Assembly: GCF_002005205.3 (NCBI RefSeq)
Contig: NZ_CP019701.2
Coordinates: forward strand, 1,488,001-1,552,000
Source: Rhizobium rhizogenes
GTDB taxonomy: Bacteria; Pseudomonadota; Alphaproteobacteria; Rhizobiales; Rhizobiaceae
Direction: 5' to 3'
DNA: 64,000 nucleotides
Shown: in pieces, positions 56,481 to 64,000 of the stretch
Layout of the letters: each line of letters starts with the position of its first letter
How positions within the stretch are numbered: position 1 is the first letter of the stretch
The notes under the pieces: model-generated
What the model saw: the letters and a program-made list of their open reading frames with translations, nothing else
Databases searched by the model: none
What the model was told of the DNA's origin: nothing
Translations under genes and position numbers: made by a program

Positions 56481-57650
56481 TCAAGCGGCCTGACCGGAAA
56501 GCTTGCGCCGCCCGGCAATTTTCGTGAACGCCGCAAGCGTCCTGTCTATGTCCGCCTCGTCCGTCGCATGGCCAAGCGAAATCCTGAGCGCGCCGAGCTT
56601 GGGATCACGCCCCATCGCGCTCAGCACATGGCTTTCCCCCACCTTGCCGGATGAGCAGGCCGAACCGGCAGACAGCGCGATACCTTCTATATCGAAGGCG
56701 ATCTGCCCCGTTTCCGCCTTCAGGCCCGGCAGGGTGAAAAACGTGGTATTGCCGACACGGGCGATATCCTCGCCGTGAATGATCACGTCGGGCGCACTCA
56801 CCCGCATGCCGTCTTCCAGTCGCGCCCGCAAAACGGCAAGACGCGCCGCTTCAACGCCCACATTCAGGGTCGCAACAGCCGCCGCAGCACCGAAACCAAT
56901 GACAGACAGGGTATTTTCCGTACCCGATCGATGGCCCTTTTCCTGCCCGCCGCCATGGATCAGCGGCTTCGGCATCATCACCTCGCCGCGCGAAATGAGA
57001 GCGCCGGCACCCTTGGGGCCGCCAAGCTTGTGGGACGAGACGACGAGGAAATCGGCGTCGAGGGTATTGATATCGAGTGGAATGCGGCCTGCCGCCTGCA
57101 CGGCGTCGACAACCATCAATCCGCCCGCCGCGTGCACCAGCCGCGCCGCTTCCGCCACCGGCTGAACTATGCCGGTTTCATTGTTCACCAGCATGCAGGC
57201 AACCATCGGCAGACCGGCAGCGGCATCGTGTGATGCCAGCAGCGCCTCGAGCGCCGCAAGATCGAGAACGCCCGCTGACGTAACAGGAATTTCCGTTACG
57301 TCATCCTTGCCGAACCGCCCGCCTTCGCGGAAAGCCGGATGTTCAATGGCCGAAACGTAAAGGCGACTGACCCGCACCGGGCTGCGCCCCATTTTGAATT
57401 CGGGTGTCAGCACCAGATTGGCGGCTTCCGTCGCTCCGCTGGTAAAGGTGACATGGGCAGCCTGCGCGCCGGCAAGTGCCGCAACCTCGCGCCGGGCGGC
57501 CTCGACGGCCGCACGGGCCGCGCGCCCTTCCCGGTGAACCGAAGACGGGTTGCCGGCAAGATCGAGCGCGGAGACAAGAACATCACGCACGGCGGGCAAA
57601 AGCGGCGCCGTGGCGTTCCAGTCCATATATGTGCGCGTCAAACCCGTCAT
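56481..57650 (-). CDS. Cysteine desulfurase, class I NifS/IscS-like
   Basis: A 389-residue PLP enzyme. PLP lysine in VVSSHKLGGPKGAG near 205, active cysteine in GSACSSGKV near 330. First gene of the suf cluster, as in many rhizobia; it gives the operon a second desulfurase beside SufS. It may be the one tied to other thiol pathways. Confidence 0.93.
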   Translation of the reverse strand: MTGLTRTYMDWNATAPLLPAVRDVLVSALDLAGNPSSVHREGRAARAAVEAARREVAALAGAQAAHVTFTSGATEAANLVLTPEFKMGRSPVRVSRLYVSAIEHPAFREGGRFGKDDVTEIPVTSAGVLDLAALEALLASHDAAAGLPMVACMLVNNETGIVQPVAEAARLVHAAGGLMVVDAVQAAGRIPLDINTLDADFLVVSSHKLGGPKGAGALISRGEVMMPKPLIHGGGQEKGHRSGTENTLSVIGFGAAAAVATLNVGVEAARLAVLRARLEDGMRVSAPDVIIHGEDIARVGNTTFFTLPGLKAETGQIAFDIEGIALSAGSACSSGKVGESHVLSAMGRDPKLGALRISLGHATDEADIDRTLAAFTKIAGRRKLSGQAA

Positions 57651-57697
57651 GGCGGTGAGGCTTTATCCAATCTTCAATGCGCAAAAACGCATTTTTC

Positions 57698-57726
57698 TTG
57701 AAATTACAGTTGCGCTTGCCTTATGA
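57698..57726 (+). promoter_or_regulatory. Candidate promoter of the alpha/beta hydrolase gene
   Basis: TTGAAA (57698-57703), 17 bases, TTATGA (57721-57726). The perfect palindrome GTGCTTAAGCAC (57737-57748) follows just after the likely start site and could be an operator. Confidence 0.5.
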
Positions 57727-57862
57727 CACCACCCGAGTGCTTAAGCACACGCAAAGTTTCGAATTGTTCTAAACTGCGTTCTAGAAAAGCTGACACAGTT
57801 CGTCAAGTCTTCTCATTGGCAGAATGCGGTTCGGGAACGAAAAAACACGGACCGGAGTACCA

Positions 57863-58540
57863 ATGCCCGAAGTCATCTTTAACGGCCCTGCGGGTCGCCT
57901 CGAAGGCCGTTATCAACCCTCCAAGGAAAAGAGCGCGCCGATCGCGATCATCCTTCATCCGCATCCGCAATTCGGCGGCACGATGAACAACCAGATCGTC
58001 TATCAGCTGTTTTATCTTTTCCAGAAGCGTGGTTTCACGACGCTCCGGTTCAACTTCCGTTCCATCGGCCGCAGCCAGGGTGAATTCGACCACGGCGCCG
58101 GCGAACTTTCCGATGCCGCCTCCGCTCTCGACTGGGTGCAGAGCCTGCATCCCGATTCGAAAAGCTGCTGGGTCGCGGGTTATTCCTTCGGCGCCTGGAT
58201 CGGCATGCAGCTTCTGATGCGCCGCCCGGAAATCGAAGGTTTCATGTCGATTGCGCCGCAGCCCAACACCTACGACTTCTCCTTCCTCGCTCCCTGCCCG
58301 TCGTCGGGCCTCATCATCAATGGAGACAGCGACAAGGTCGCGCCTGAGAAGGACGTCAACGGTCTGGTCGAAAAGCTGAAGACCCAGAAGGGCATCCTCA
58401 TCACCCACCGCACCGTTCCCGGCGCCAACCACTTCTTCAACGGCAAGGTGGATGAGCTGATGGGCGAATGCGAGGACTATCTCGACCGCCGCCTGAACGG
58501 TGAGCTTGTGCCGGAACCGGCGGCCAAGCGTATTCGGTGA
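57863..58540 (+). CDS. Alpha/beta-hydrolase family protein
   Basis: A 225-residue hydrolase. Nucleophile elbow AGYSFGAWIG near residue 105, strand-end HPHPQFGGTMNN with the oxyanion His-Pro pattern near 33-45, catalytic Asp in NGDSDKVAP near 160 and His in GANHFFNG near 190. Close relatives are annotated as dienelactone hydrolase-like or Xaa-Pro-like; substrate unknown. The ATG at 57863 has CCGGAG upstream. Divergent from the NifS-like gene. Confidence 0.88.
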   Translation: MPEVIFNGPAGRLEGRYQPSKEKSAPIAIILHPHPQFGGTMNNQIVYQLFYLFQKRGFTTLRFNFRSIGRSQGEFDHGAGELSDAASALDWVQSLHPDSKSCWVAGYSFGAWIGMQLLMRRPEIEGFMSIAPQPNTYDFSFLAPCPSSGLIINGDSDKVAPEKDVNGLVEKLKTQKGILITHRTVPGANHFFNGKVDELMGECEDYLDRRLNGELVPEPAAKRIR

Positions 58541-58585
58541 TTGGCCGCACTTTCTAACGCAGGTCTCGATTTATCTACAATGATC

Positions 58586-58779
58586 GACGGTGGGTGTGGC
58601 TTACCCCCCTCTGCCCTGCCGGGCATCTCCCCCTCAAGGGGGGAGATTGGCAGGAGGCTTACTCTTCGCCTCAGCTGCGACGTTCAAGATGGTCGAAAGG
58701 CTGCCGCGATTCGATCTCCCCCCTTGAGGGGGAGATGCCCGGCAGGGCAGAGGAGGGGTAAGCCACACCCGCCGCCGTC
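58586..58779. repeat. RIME-like intergenic inverted-repeat element, copy 2
   Basis: Inverted arms (about 58586-58648 and 58712-58779) share the CTGCCCTGCCGGGCAT and CCCCTCAAGGGG palindromes with copy 1 at 10515. The spacer differs from copy 1. It lies between the convergent hydrolase and anmK genes, touching the anmK stop. Confidence 0.8.
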
Positions 58780-58781
58780 TA

Positions 58782-59903
58782 TTAAACCCTCACCCAAACT
58801 CCACCCGTCACCGGCTCCTTCACCCCCGTCGTACCGGGATAGGTCAGCGGCAACCCCTTCAGCGAACGCACGGCCAGATAGGCCCAGGCCTCCGCCTCCA
58901 TCGCCCCGCCATCAAAACCCGCCTCTTCCGCAGCGATCACCCGCGCGCCCACCTTTGCGGCAAGCTCGGCAAATTCCGCCATGATGACCGGATTGAGCCG
59001 CCCGCCGCCACAGACCACATAGGTCTTAGCCGCCTCCGGCAGGTAACTTGCGGACTTGAGGATCGCGGCACCGGTCAGATGCGCCAGCGTCCGTGCCCCA
59101 TCCGCCAGCGAGACTTCCCCTTTTTTCGGCGGCACAAAATCACCGCGGTCCAGCGATCGGCGGATATTGGCCGAGAAGAACGGGCTTTCCATATAACGCG
59201 CCACCAGCGGCGCGACGACGCTGCCGCCGGCCGCCGTTCTACCGCCCTTGTCGAAAGCCTTGCCCGTATGCGCCTCGATCCACTGGTCGATCAACATATT
59301 GCCGGGGCCGCTGTCGAAGGCGGCAAGCCGCCCCGCCTCACCGATATAGGTGAGATTGGAAATGCCGCCGATATTGACGAAGACGGCCGGCGTTTCGAAC
59401 CCATCAGGCAGATTGGCGGAAAGCGCCATGTGATAGGCGGGAATGAGCGGCGCGCCCTGCCCGCCATGGACCATGTCGTTGGCCCGCATGTCGTACACCA
59501 CGTCGATGCCGGTTTCGGAGGCTAGCAGCGCGCCGTCGCCGATCTGTACGGTCAGTGCCTCATCCGGCCGGTGCAGCACGGTCTGTCCATGAAACCCGAT
59601 GACATCGATATCACCGGGCAGAAGCCGGTGACGATGGAGAAAGGATTTCACTGCCGCCGCATGGGCAAGCGTCAGCTTGCGTTCGGCCTCCGCCAGATCG
59701 CCGGGACGTTCGCGTCGTTCACGAATGGCTTTGGCCGTAACCAAAGCCTTCTGCCAGATGGCACGCAGACCGGGATCGTAGGGGAAATAACCGCTCGGCC
59801 CATGCCGCACCACGCTTTCGCCATCCGTGCGCAACAGGGCGATATCGATACCGTCCATCGATGTGCCGCTCATCAGCCCGATCGCCGTTTTGACCTCGCC
59901 CAC
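58782..59903 (-). CDS. anmK: Anhydro-N-acetylmuramic acid kinase
   Basis: A 373-residue cytosolic kinase of peptidoglycan recycling that turns anhydroMurNAc into MurNAc 6-phosphate. Starts with [17 protein letters not shown], the ATP/sugar-binding loop, and has [11 protein letters not shown] near 105 and [10 protein letters not shown] near 195. Divergent from tyrS. Works in the same recycling pathway as the YepA importer at 6346. Confidence 0.96.
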   Translation of the reverse strand: MGEVKTAIGLMSGTSMDGIDIALLRTDGESVVRHGPSGYFPYDPGLRAIWQKALVTAKAIRERRERPGDLAEAERKLTLAHAAAVKSFLHRHRLLPGDIDVIGFHGQTVLHRPDEALTVQIGDGALLASETGIDVVYDMRANDMVHGGQGAPLIPAYHMALSANLPDGFETPAVFVNIGGISNLTYIGEAGRLAAFDSGPGNMLIDQWIEAHTGKAFDKGGRTAAGGSVVAPLVARYMESPFFSANIRRSLDRGDFVPPKKGEVSLADGARTLAHLTGAAILKSASYLPEAAKTYVVCGGGRLNPVIMAEFAELAAKVGARVIAAEEAGFDGGAMEAEAWAYLAVRSLKGLPLTYPGTTGVKEPVTGGVWVRV

Positions 59904-60051
59904 CTGCCGCTCCCCTGCAATCTCGAATCATCATGGAGTGAATCCCGATATTCATGGCCGAAACGGGTGCACATTTCAAAAAACAATGATAAAGCCGCGA
60001 CGTTCATTGGTTCTCGATGACGGCAAAGATCAAACCAGAAAGTAAAAGGTT

Positions 60052-61305
60052 ATGTCCAGGTTCAAGTCCGATTTCCTCCGCACGCTCGATGAGCGCGGCT
60101 TCATTCACCAGATCTCCGATGAGGCAGGTCTCGACGAACTGTTCGCCAAGGAAACCGTGACCGCCTATATCGGCTATGACCCGACGGCTTCGAGTTTGCA
60201 TGTCGGCCACCTCACCCAGATCATGATGCTGCACTGGATGCAGAAGACCGGCCACCAGCCAATCTCGCTGATGGGCGGCGGCACCGGCATGGTGGGCGAC
60301 CCTTCCTTCAAGGAAGAGGCCCGCAAGCTGATGACGATCGACATGATCGAGGACAACATCACCTCGCTCAAGCATGTCTTCGCCAACTACCTCGATTATG
60401 ACCGCGCCACCAATCCGGCGCTGATGATCAACAATGCCGACTGGCTGCGCGGCCTCAACTACCTCGAATTCCTGCGCGATGTCGGCCGCCATTTCTCGGT
60501 CAACCGCATGCTGTCCTTCGACAGCGTGAAGACGCGCCTCGACCGCGAGCAGTCGCTGTCCTTCCTCGAATTCAACTACATGATCCTGCAGGCCTATGAT
60601 TTCGTGGAGCTGAACCAGCGCACCGGCTGCCGGCTGCAGATGGGCGGTTCGGACCAGTGGGGCAACATCATCAACGGCATCGACCTCGGTCATCGCATGG
60701 GGACACCGCAGCTTTACGCGCTGACCTCGCCGCTTCTGACCACCTCTTCGGGTGCGAAGATGGGCAAATCGGCATCGGGCGCCGTGTGGCTGAACAAGGA
60801 CCTGCTGCCGGTCTATGATTTCTGGCAATACTGGCGCAATACGGAAGATGCCGACGTCGTGCGCTTCGCCAAGCTCTTCACCACCCTGCCCATGGATGAG
60901 ATCGCCCGTATCGCCGCCCTTGGCGGATCGGAGATCAACGAGGCGAAGAAAATCCTCGCAACCGAAGTGACCGCGATCCTGCATGGCCGTGCCGCTGCCG
61001 AAGAAGCGGCCGAGACGGCGCGCAAGACCTTCGAGGAAGGTGCGCTCGCTGAAAACCTGCCCTCCATCGAGGTTCCGACATCCGAACTCGATGCCGGCGT
61101 CGGTGTCCTTTCCCTCATCGTCCGTGCCGGCCTCGCCGGCTCGAACGGCGAGGCGCGCCGCCACGTTCAGGGCGGTGCGGTGAAGATCAACGACATCGGC
61201 GTTTCGGATGAGCGCCAGACGGTCGGTTCCGGTGAAATCACCGGCGACGGCGTCATCAAGCTGTCGGTCGGCAAGAAGAAACACGTTCTGGTTCGCCCGG
61301 CGTAA
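60052..61305 (+). CDS. tyrS: Tyrosyl-tRNA synthetase
   Basis: A 417-residue class Ic synthetase. HIGH-like ASSLHVGHL near residue 45, KMSKS-like [11 protein letters not shown] near 235, and a C-terminal S4 RNA-binding domain (about 350-415). Ends with a stem-loop. Divergent from anmK. Confidence 0.98.
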   Translation: MSRFKSDFLRTLDERGFIHQISDEAGLDELFAKETVTAYIGYDPTASSLHVGHLTQIMMLHWMQKTGHQPISLMGGGTGMVGDPSFKEEARKLMTIDMIEDNITSLKHVFANYLDYDRATNPALMINNADWLRGLNYLEFLRDVGRHFSVNRMLSFDSVKTRLDREQSLSFLEFNYMILQAYDFVELNQRTGCRLQMGGSDQWGNIINGIDLGHRMGTPQLYALTSPLLTTSSGAKMGKSASGAVWLNKDLLPVYDFWQYWRNTEDADVVRFAKLFTTLPMDEIARIAALGGSEINEAKKILATEVTAILHGRAAAEEAAETARKTFEEGALAENLPSIEVPTSELDAGVGVLSLIVRAGLAGSNGEARRHVQGGAVKINDIGVSDERQTVGSGEITGDGVIKLSVGKKKHVLVRPA

Positions 61306-61321
61306 GACTTACAAAAACATC

Positions 61322-61353
61322 GCATCGAGGACTGCGGAAGCGGTCCTCGATGC
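61322..61353 (+). terminator. Stem-loop after tyrS
   Basis: GCATCGAGGAC and GTCCTCGATGC pair perfectly; three more pairs (one G-U) extend it to a GGAA tetraloop, giving about 14 pairs. Sixteen bases after the tyrS stop, without a T tract. Confidence 0.7.
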
Positions 61354-61370
61354 ACCGATACCCCCAATTC

Positions 61371-61487
61371 CGTCATGCCGGACTAGATCCGGCATCCAGC
61401 CACGGCGCGTCTGCGCCGTGAAAGGGCTCTCGCGCGATCAAGGACTTGATCGCACTGGACCCCGGATCAGGTCCGGGGTGACGGAGT
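61371..61487. repeat. Palindromic intergenic repeat, family B, full copy
   Basis: Contains the hairpins GCCGGACTAGATCCGGC (61378-61394) and CCCCGGATCAGGTCCGGGG, with GATCAAGGACTTGATCG between. The right part repeats the window's first 84 bases. Confidence 0.75.
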
Positions 61488-61543
61488 GCGGGTGACCAGT
61501 TCTCGCCAAACAGCCGCTTGCGCCAAGCTTTGCGACGCTCCAT

Positions 61544-64000
61544 TCACTGAAATTCGAAAATCTGCCGGAAGACGCCAGGCGCGATCAGCGACAGCGGGTT
61601 GATCGTCAGCTTCGGCTGGTCCGTCTGGCCGGACAGTTTGAAGGTGATGCCGAGCAGACCCCGGTCGCGGCCATTGCCGAGAAAGATGCCGATAAAGGGC
61701 AGCTCGCCGAACAGCCGGTTCAGGCCATAGGCGGGCATGAAGGTGCCGGTCATGTCCATACGGCCGTTCTGGTCTTTCAGCAGACCCTGGAAGGTCGCGC
61801 CGATCTGCTCGCCGCGCACCACGCCGTTTTCCACGGCAACCGAACCGTTGACGTAGACGACCCGGGCAAAACCGCGCTGGAATTTCTCCGAGCTGACATC
61901 GATATTACGGCGAACGGCATTGTTGAGGCTCCTGCCGTCCTCACCGGTTGGCGTGGCGACAATGTCCTGCAGCTTGGCTTCATTGACGACGGCAAAATTG
62001 CGCAGGTCGAGCGAGCCGCTCCAGTCGCTGCCATTGGAAGTCGTCAGCGCAAGGTTGAGAAGGCCGCCGCGAATGCGGCTGTAGATATTGGCAAAACGGG
62101 CGAGCGACCCGGCATCGCTGCTGGTGAGCGTCACTGTTCCCGTGGCTCCACGATTGGTGGTCTGCGCCACAACCGCCTGGCCGTTTCCGGTGACACCGCG
62201 AAAATCGATCGAACGGACCTTGCCGTCGCGCACGCTGACATCGGAAGTGACATTGGCCAGGACTTCATCGTTGAAACCATAGACCTTGTCGAACTGCGTC
62301 TTGATGGCAAGCGACGGCTGCGAACGTGACGCACCATCACCGCCCCCGGAAGAGCTGCGCAGCTTCGAGAGGAAAGGCCGGACATCGGCGGATTTCCCGG
62401 AAGCATTGATGGTGTAGCCGTTCCTGGATGCCGCGACGGAAACGGCATAATTATCGGAAGGCGACAGCTGCACGCGGCTGAGATCGGCCGAAATCAGCCC
62501 GTTTTTGGTGAAGGCAATATCGCCGGCGGCGCCGAAGCCGTCACCGTCGAGGGAAAAACCGCTGATCGTCGTGCGGCCATCCACCGCTTCCATGGTGAAG
62601 GCGGCTTTTGCCGGAATGCCGATGCCCTTGCTCCAGCCGAGCCCCGGCAGAATGATCGACGCCCTCGTCAGATCGAGCCGGATGTCCTGCCGTTTCGGGT
62701 CCGCACCGTTGACTTCCATCACCGTCGTACCACCCAAAACGGAGGACAACTCCGGCGCAAGCTTGGCGACCTGTGTCTCGTTCAGCGTCGCCTTGAGAGA
62801 AAGCGTCGGGGGAACATCGCTGTTCTTGCGCACCGGCTCCGTCATCTCGATATCCATCGGCACGTCATCCACCCGGCCCTTGCCCTGGAGCAGAAGTTGC
62901 CGGTCGTTCAATGCCATGAAACCGTCAAGCGCCGTCACCTTGTGGCCGGCAAAGGGCTTGGTCAGCGACAGGTTCTTCAAGTCGAGATCGGCCGTCCACA
63001 CCGGCGGCGGCGGATTCTGGCTGGAAAGCAGGCCGACGGTCAATTTCGCATTGGCCTTCACGTCGCCGGTGAAATCCTCCGGCTTGAACCGGGTGTCTTT
63101 CAGCGCATTGATCGGCTTCAGCGTCGCAAGCTCGGCGACGGCATCGGCGGCACCGGCAACGTTCAGCTCGACATTTCCAAGCAGCGGCTTGTCATAGACG
63201 GAAGAGATGAGAAAACGGCTGTTTTCCAGCTCCAGCGACCGGTTGGACGGGAAATAGGACGTTGCCCGCTTGATATCGACGGTCATGCCGCCACCGACCA
63301 GATTGAAATGCGCGTCGACATCCCGAAGCGGCGGAATATCTCCCGTGGTGTTGAGCCGCGTATCGTCAATATCGAAGCGGATCTGCATTTCACTCTCGCC
63401 GAGCACCAGCGGGCAGCCGGGACCGCACATCCGTCCCTGCGGAATGAAAATCGCGATCGAACCATTGGTGACGGTGCCGCCATAAAGGTTGGACACCACC
63501 CAGTCGCGCGGCTTGTGCGCCATCCAGAACGGCCACAGCTGCTTGACCGCCGTGGCCTCCATCTTGGGAATCTGCCCGCCGAAGCTGATTTCCGGCGAGC
63601 CCTCCCCGAAGCGTATTTTCAGCGATCCCGCCATGTCTCCGAGTGGGCCGCTGACGTAAAGCGAGGGAACCTCCAGCTGCTTCGTCGCCGCCGTGTAGTG
63701 GCCGTCCGCCTTCAGGCTGAAGGGAACCGGTTCCTCGCCCGAGGCTTCCGCCGAAGCAATTCCGTTGTCGATCCGGAGCGAAAGGCCGAAACCTTCCTCC
63801 GTATCCCTGATTTCGCCGGCAACCGGTATAATCGTTCGCCCGAGTTCCAGCCGCGAATTGGCGATCACCAGGGTGCTTTTCTGAAAATCATAATGCGCGT
63901 TGACATTGCCGGCCGTAAAGGGCTGGGCCTCGCCGCCGATCAGAAGCGTTCCGTTGCCCATGCCGACCGATACTTCCAGCTGCGGTTCGCGCCCTTCCGC
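61544..64000 (-). CDS. AsmA/YhdP-like large protein (DUF3971), partial
   Basis: The C-terminal 818 or so residues of a larger protein whose 5' end lies beyond the right edge; the frame stays open through 64000. It consists of repeated beta-rich stretches typical of AsmA/TamB-like lipid-bridge proteins, with DUF3971 sequence in the middle and the family's end near LSLIAPGVFRQIFEF. Such proteins span the periplasm and carry phospholipids toward the outer membrane. An ATG at 63961 is internal, not the start. Confidence 0.85.
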   Translation of the reverse strand, partial: AEGREPQLEVSVGMGNGTLLIGGEAQPFTAGNVNAHYDFQKSTLVIANSRLELGRTIIPVAGEIRDTEEGFGLSLRIDNGIASAEASGEEPVPFSLKADGHYTAATKQLEVPSLYVSGPLGDMAGSLKIRFGEGSPEISFGGQIPKMEATAVKQLWPFWMAHKPRDWVVSNLYGGTVTNGSIAIFIPQGRMCGPGCPLVLGESEMQIRFDIDDTRLNTTGDIPPLRDVDAHFNLVGGGMTVDIKRATSYFPSNRSLELENSRFLISSVYDKPLLGNVELNVAGAADAVAELATLKPINALKDTRFKPEDFTGDVKANAKLTVGLLSSQNPPPPVWTADLDLKNLSLTKPFAGHKVTALDGFMALNDRQLLLQGKGRVDDVPMDIEMTEPVRKNSDVPPTLSLKATLNETQVAKLAPELSSVLGGTTVMEVNGADPKRQDIRLDLTRASIILPGLGWSKGIGIPAKAAFTMEAVDGRTTISGFSLDGDGFGAAGDIAFTKNGLISADLSRVQLSPSDNYAVSVAASRNGYTINASGKSADVRPFLSKLRSSSGGGDGASRSQPSLAIKTQFDKVYGFNDEVLANVTSDVSVRDGKVRSIDFRGVTGNGQAVVAQTTNRGATGTVTLTSSDAGSLARFANIYSRIRGGLLNLALTTSNGSDWSGSLDLRNFAVVNEAKLQDIVATPTGEDGRSLNNAVRRNIDVSSEKFQRGFARVVYVNGSVAVENGVVRGEQIGATFQGLLKDQNGRMDMTGTFMPAYGLNRLFGELPFIGIFLGNGRDRGLLGITFKLSGQTDQPKLTINPLSLIAPGVFRQIFEFQ

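Noticed and set aside
63961..64000. Start of the AsmA-like gene at the ATG at 63961
   Set aside because: The frame stays open to the window edge and the sequence there is already within the conserved part, so the true start lies beyond the window.

Overview
The window looks like chromosomal DNA from a member of the Rhizobiaceae, most probably Agrobacterium of the A. tumefaciens complex. Evidence: high G+C; a glnB-glnA pair behind a sigma-54 promoter; a rhizobial phosphatidylcholine synthase; a full SUF iron-sulfur operon; SdhE next to mfd; an IalB-family exported protein; an orphan YejA-type binding protein matching A. tumefaciens YepA; and RIME-like palindromic intergenic repeats. Species-level placement is inference from protein resemblance.

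Layout. 0-4 kb: NAD(P)HX repair enzyme, then PII and glutamine synthetase (nitrogen assimilation). 4-10 kb: two EamA exporters, HspQ, an IalB-like protein, the YepA-like peptidoglycan-peptide binding protein, and a FrnE/DsbA-like thioredoxin-fold protein. 10-17 kb: mfd, sdhE and divergent recG (DNA repair and flavinylation). 17-18 kb: a VapBC toxin-antitoxin pair with its own promoter and operator palindrome. 18-22.4 kb: glmU and glmS (UDP-GlcNAc supply for peptidoglycan and LPS) with a GNAT and a DUF502 protein. 22.6-28.2 kb: a complete BMP-type (nucleoside-like) ABC importer with a GntR/FCD regulator. 28-32.3 kb: phosphatidylcholine synthase, a UbiH-like monooxygenase, an AEC transporter and CcdA.

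32.5-36.2 kb is the most accessory-looking stretch: tRNA-Lys, a remnant of an IS66 transposase C-terminus, and two regulator/target pairs (HxlR with an SDR, LysR with an exported DJ-1/PfpI protein). 36-43.4 kb: GT25 and GT21-like glycosyltransferases, a lipoprotein M15-like peptidase, glyoxalase, a double cold-shock-domain protein with DUF192, BON and DUF982 proteins, tRNA-Pro, an NDUFS4-like complex I subunit and tRNA-Arg. 43.4-45 kb: a SAM methyltransferase and two very small membrane proteins. 45-48.5 kb: a MacAB-like tripartite export system (adaptor, ATPase, permease). 48.5-49.8 kb: three small unknown genes.

50-57.7 kb is the suf operon (cysteine desulfurase, sufB, an unexpected exported protein, sufC, sufD, sufS, sufT, sufA-like), all on the minus strand. 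57.8-64 kb: an alpha/beta hydrolase, anmK (peptidoglycan recycling), divergent tyrS, and a large AsmA/YhdP-like protein that runs off the right edge.

Most of the window is conserved core chromosome. I found no CRISPR array, prophage, rRNA operon or intact insertion sequence. The best leads are an exported protein coupled into the suf operon, an inverted repeat ahead of glmS, unusual palindromes ahead of sdhE and vapBC, the tRNA-Lys accessory patch, and three families of palindromic repeats that each occur at least twice.
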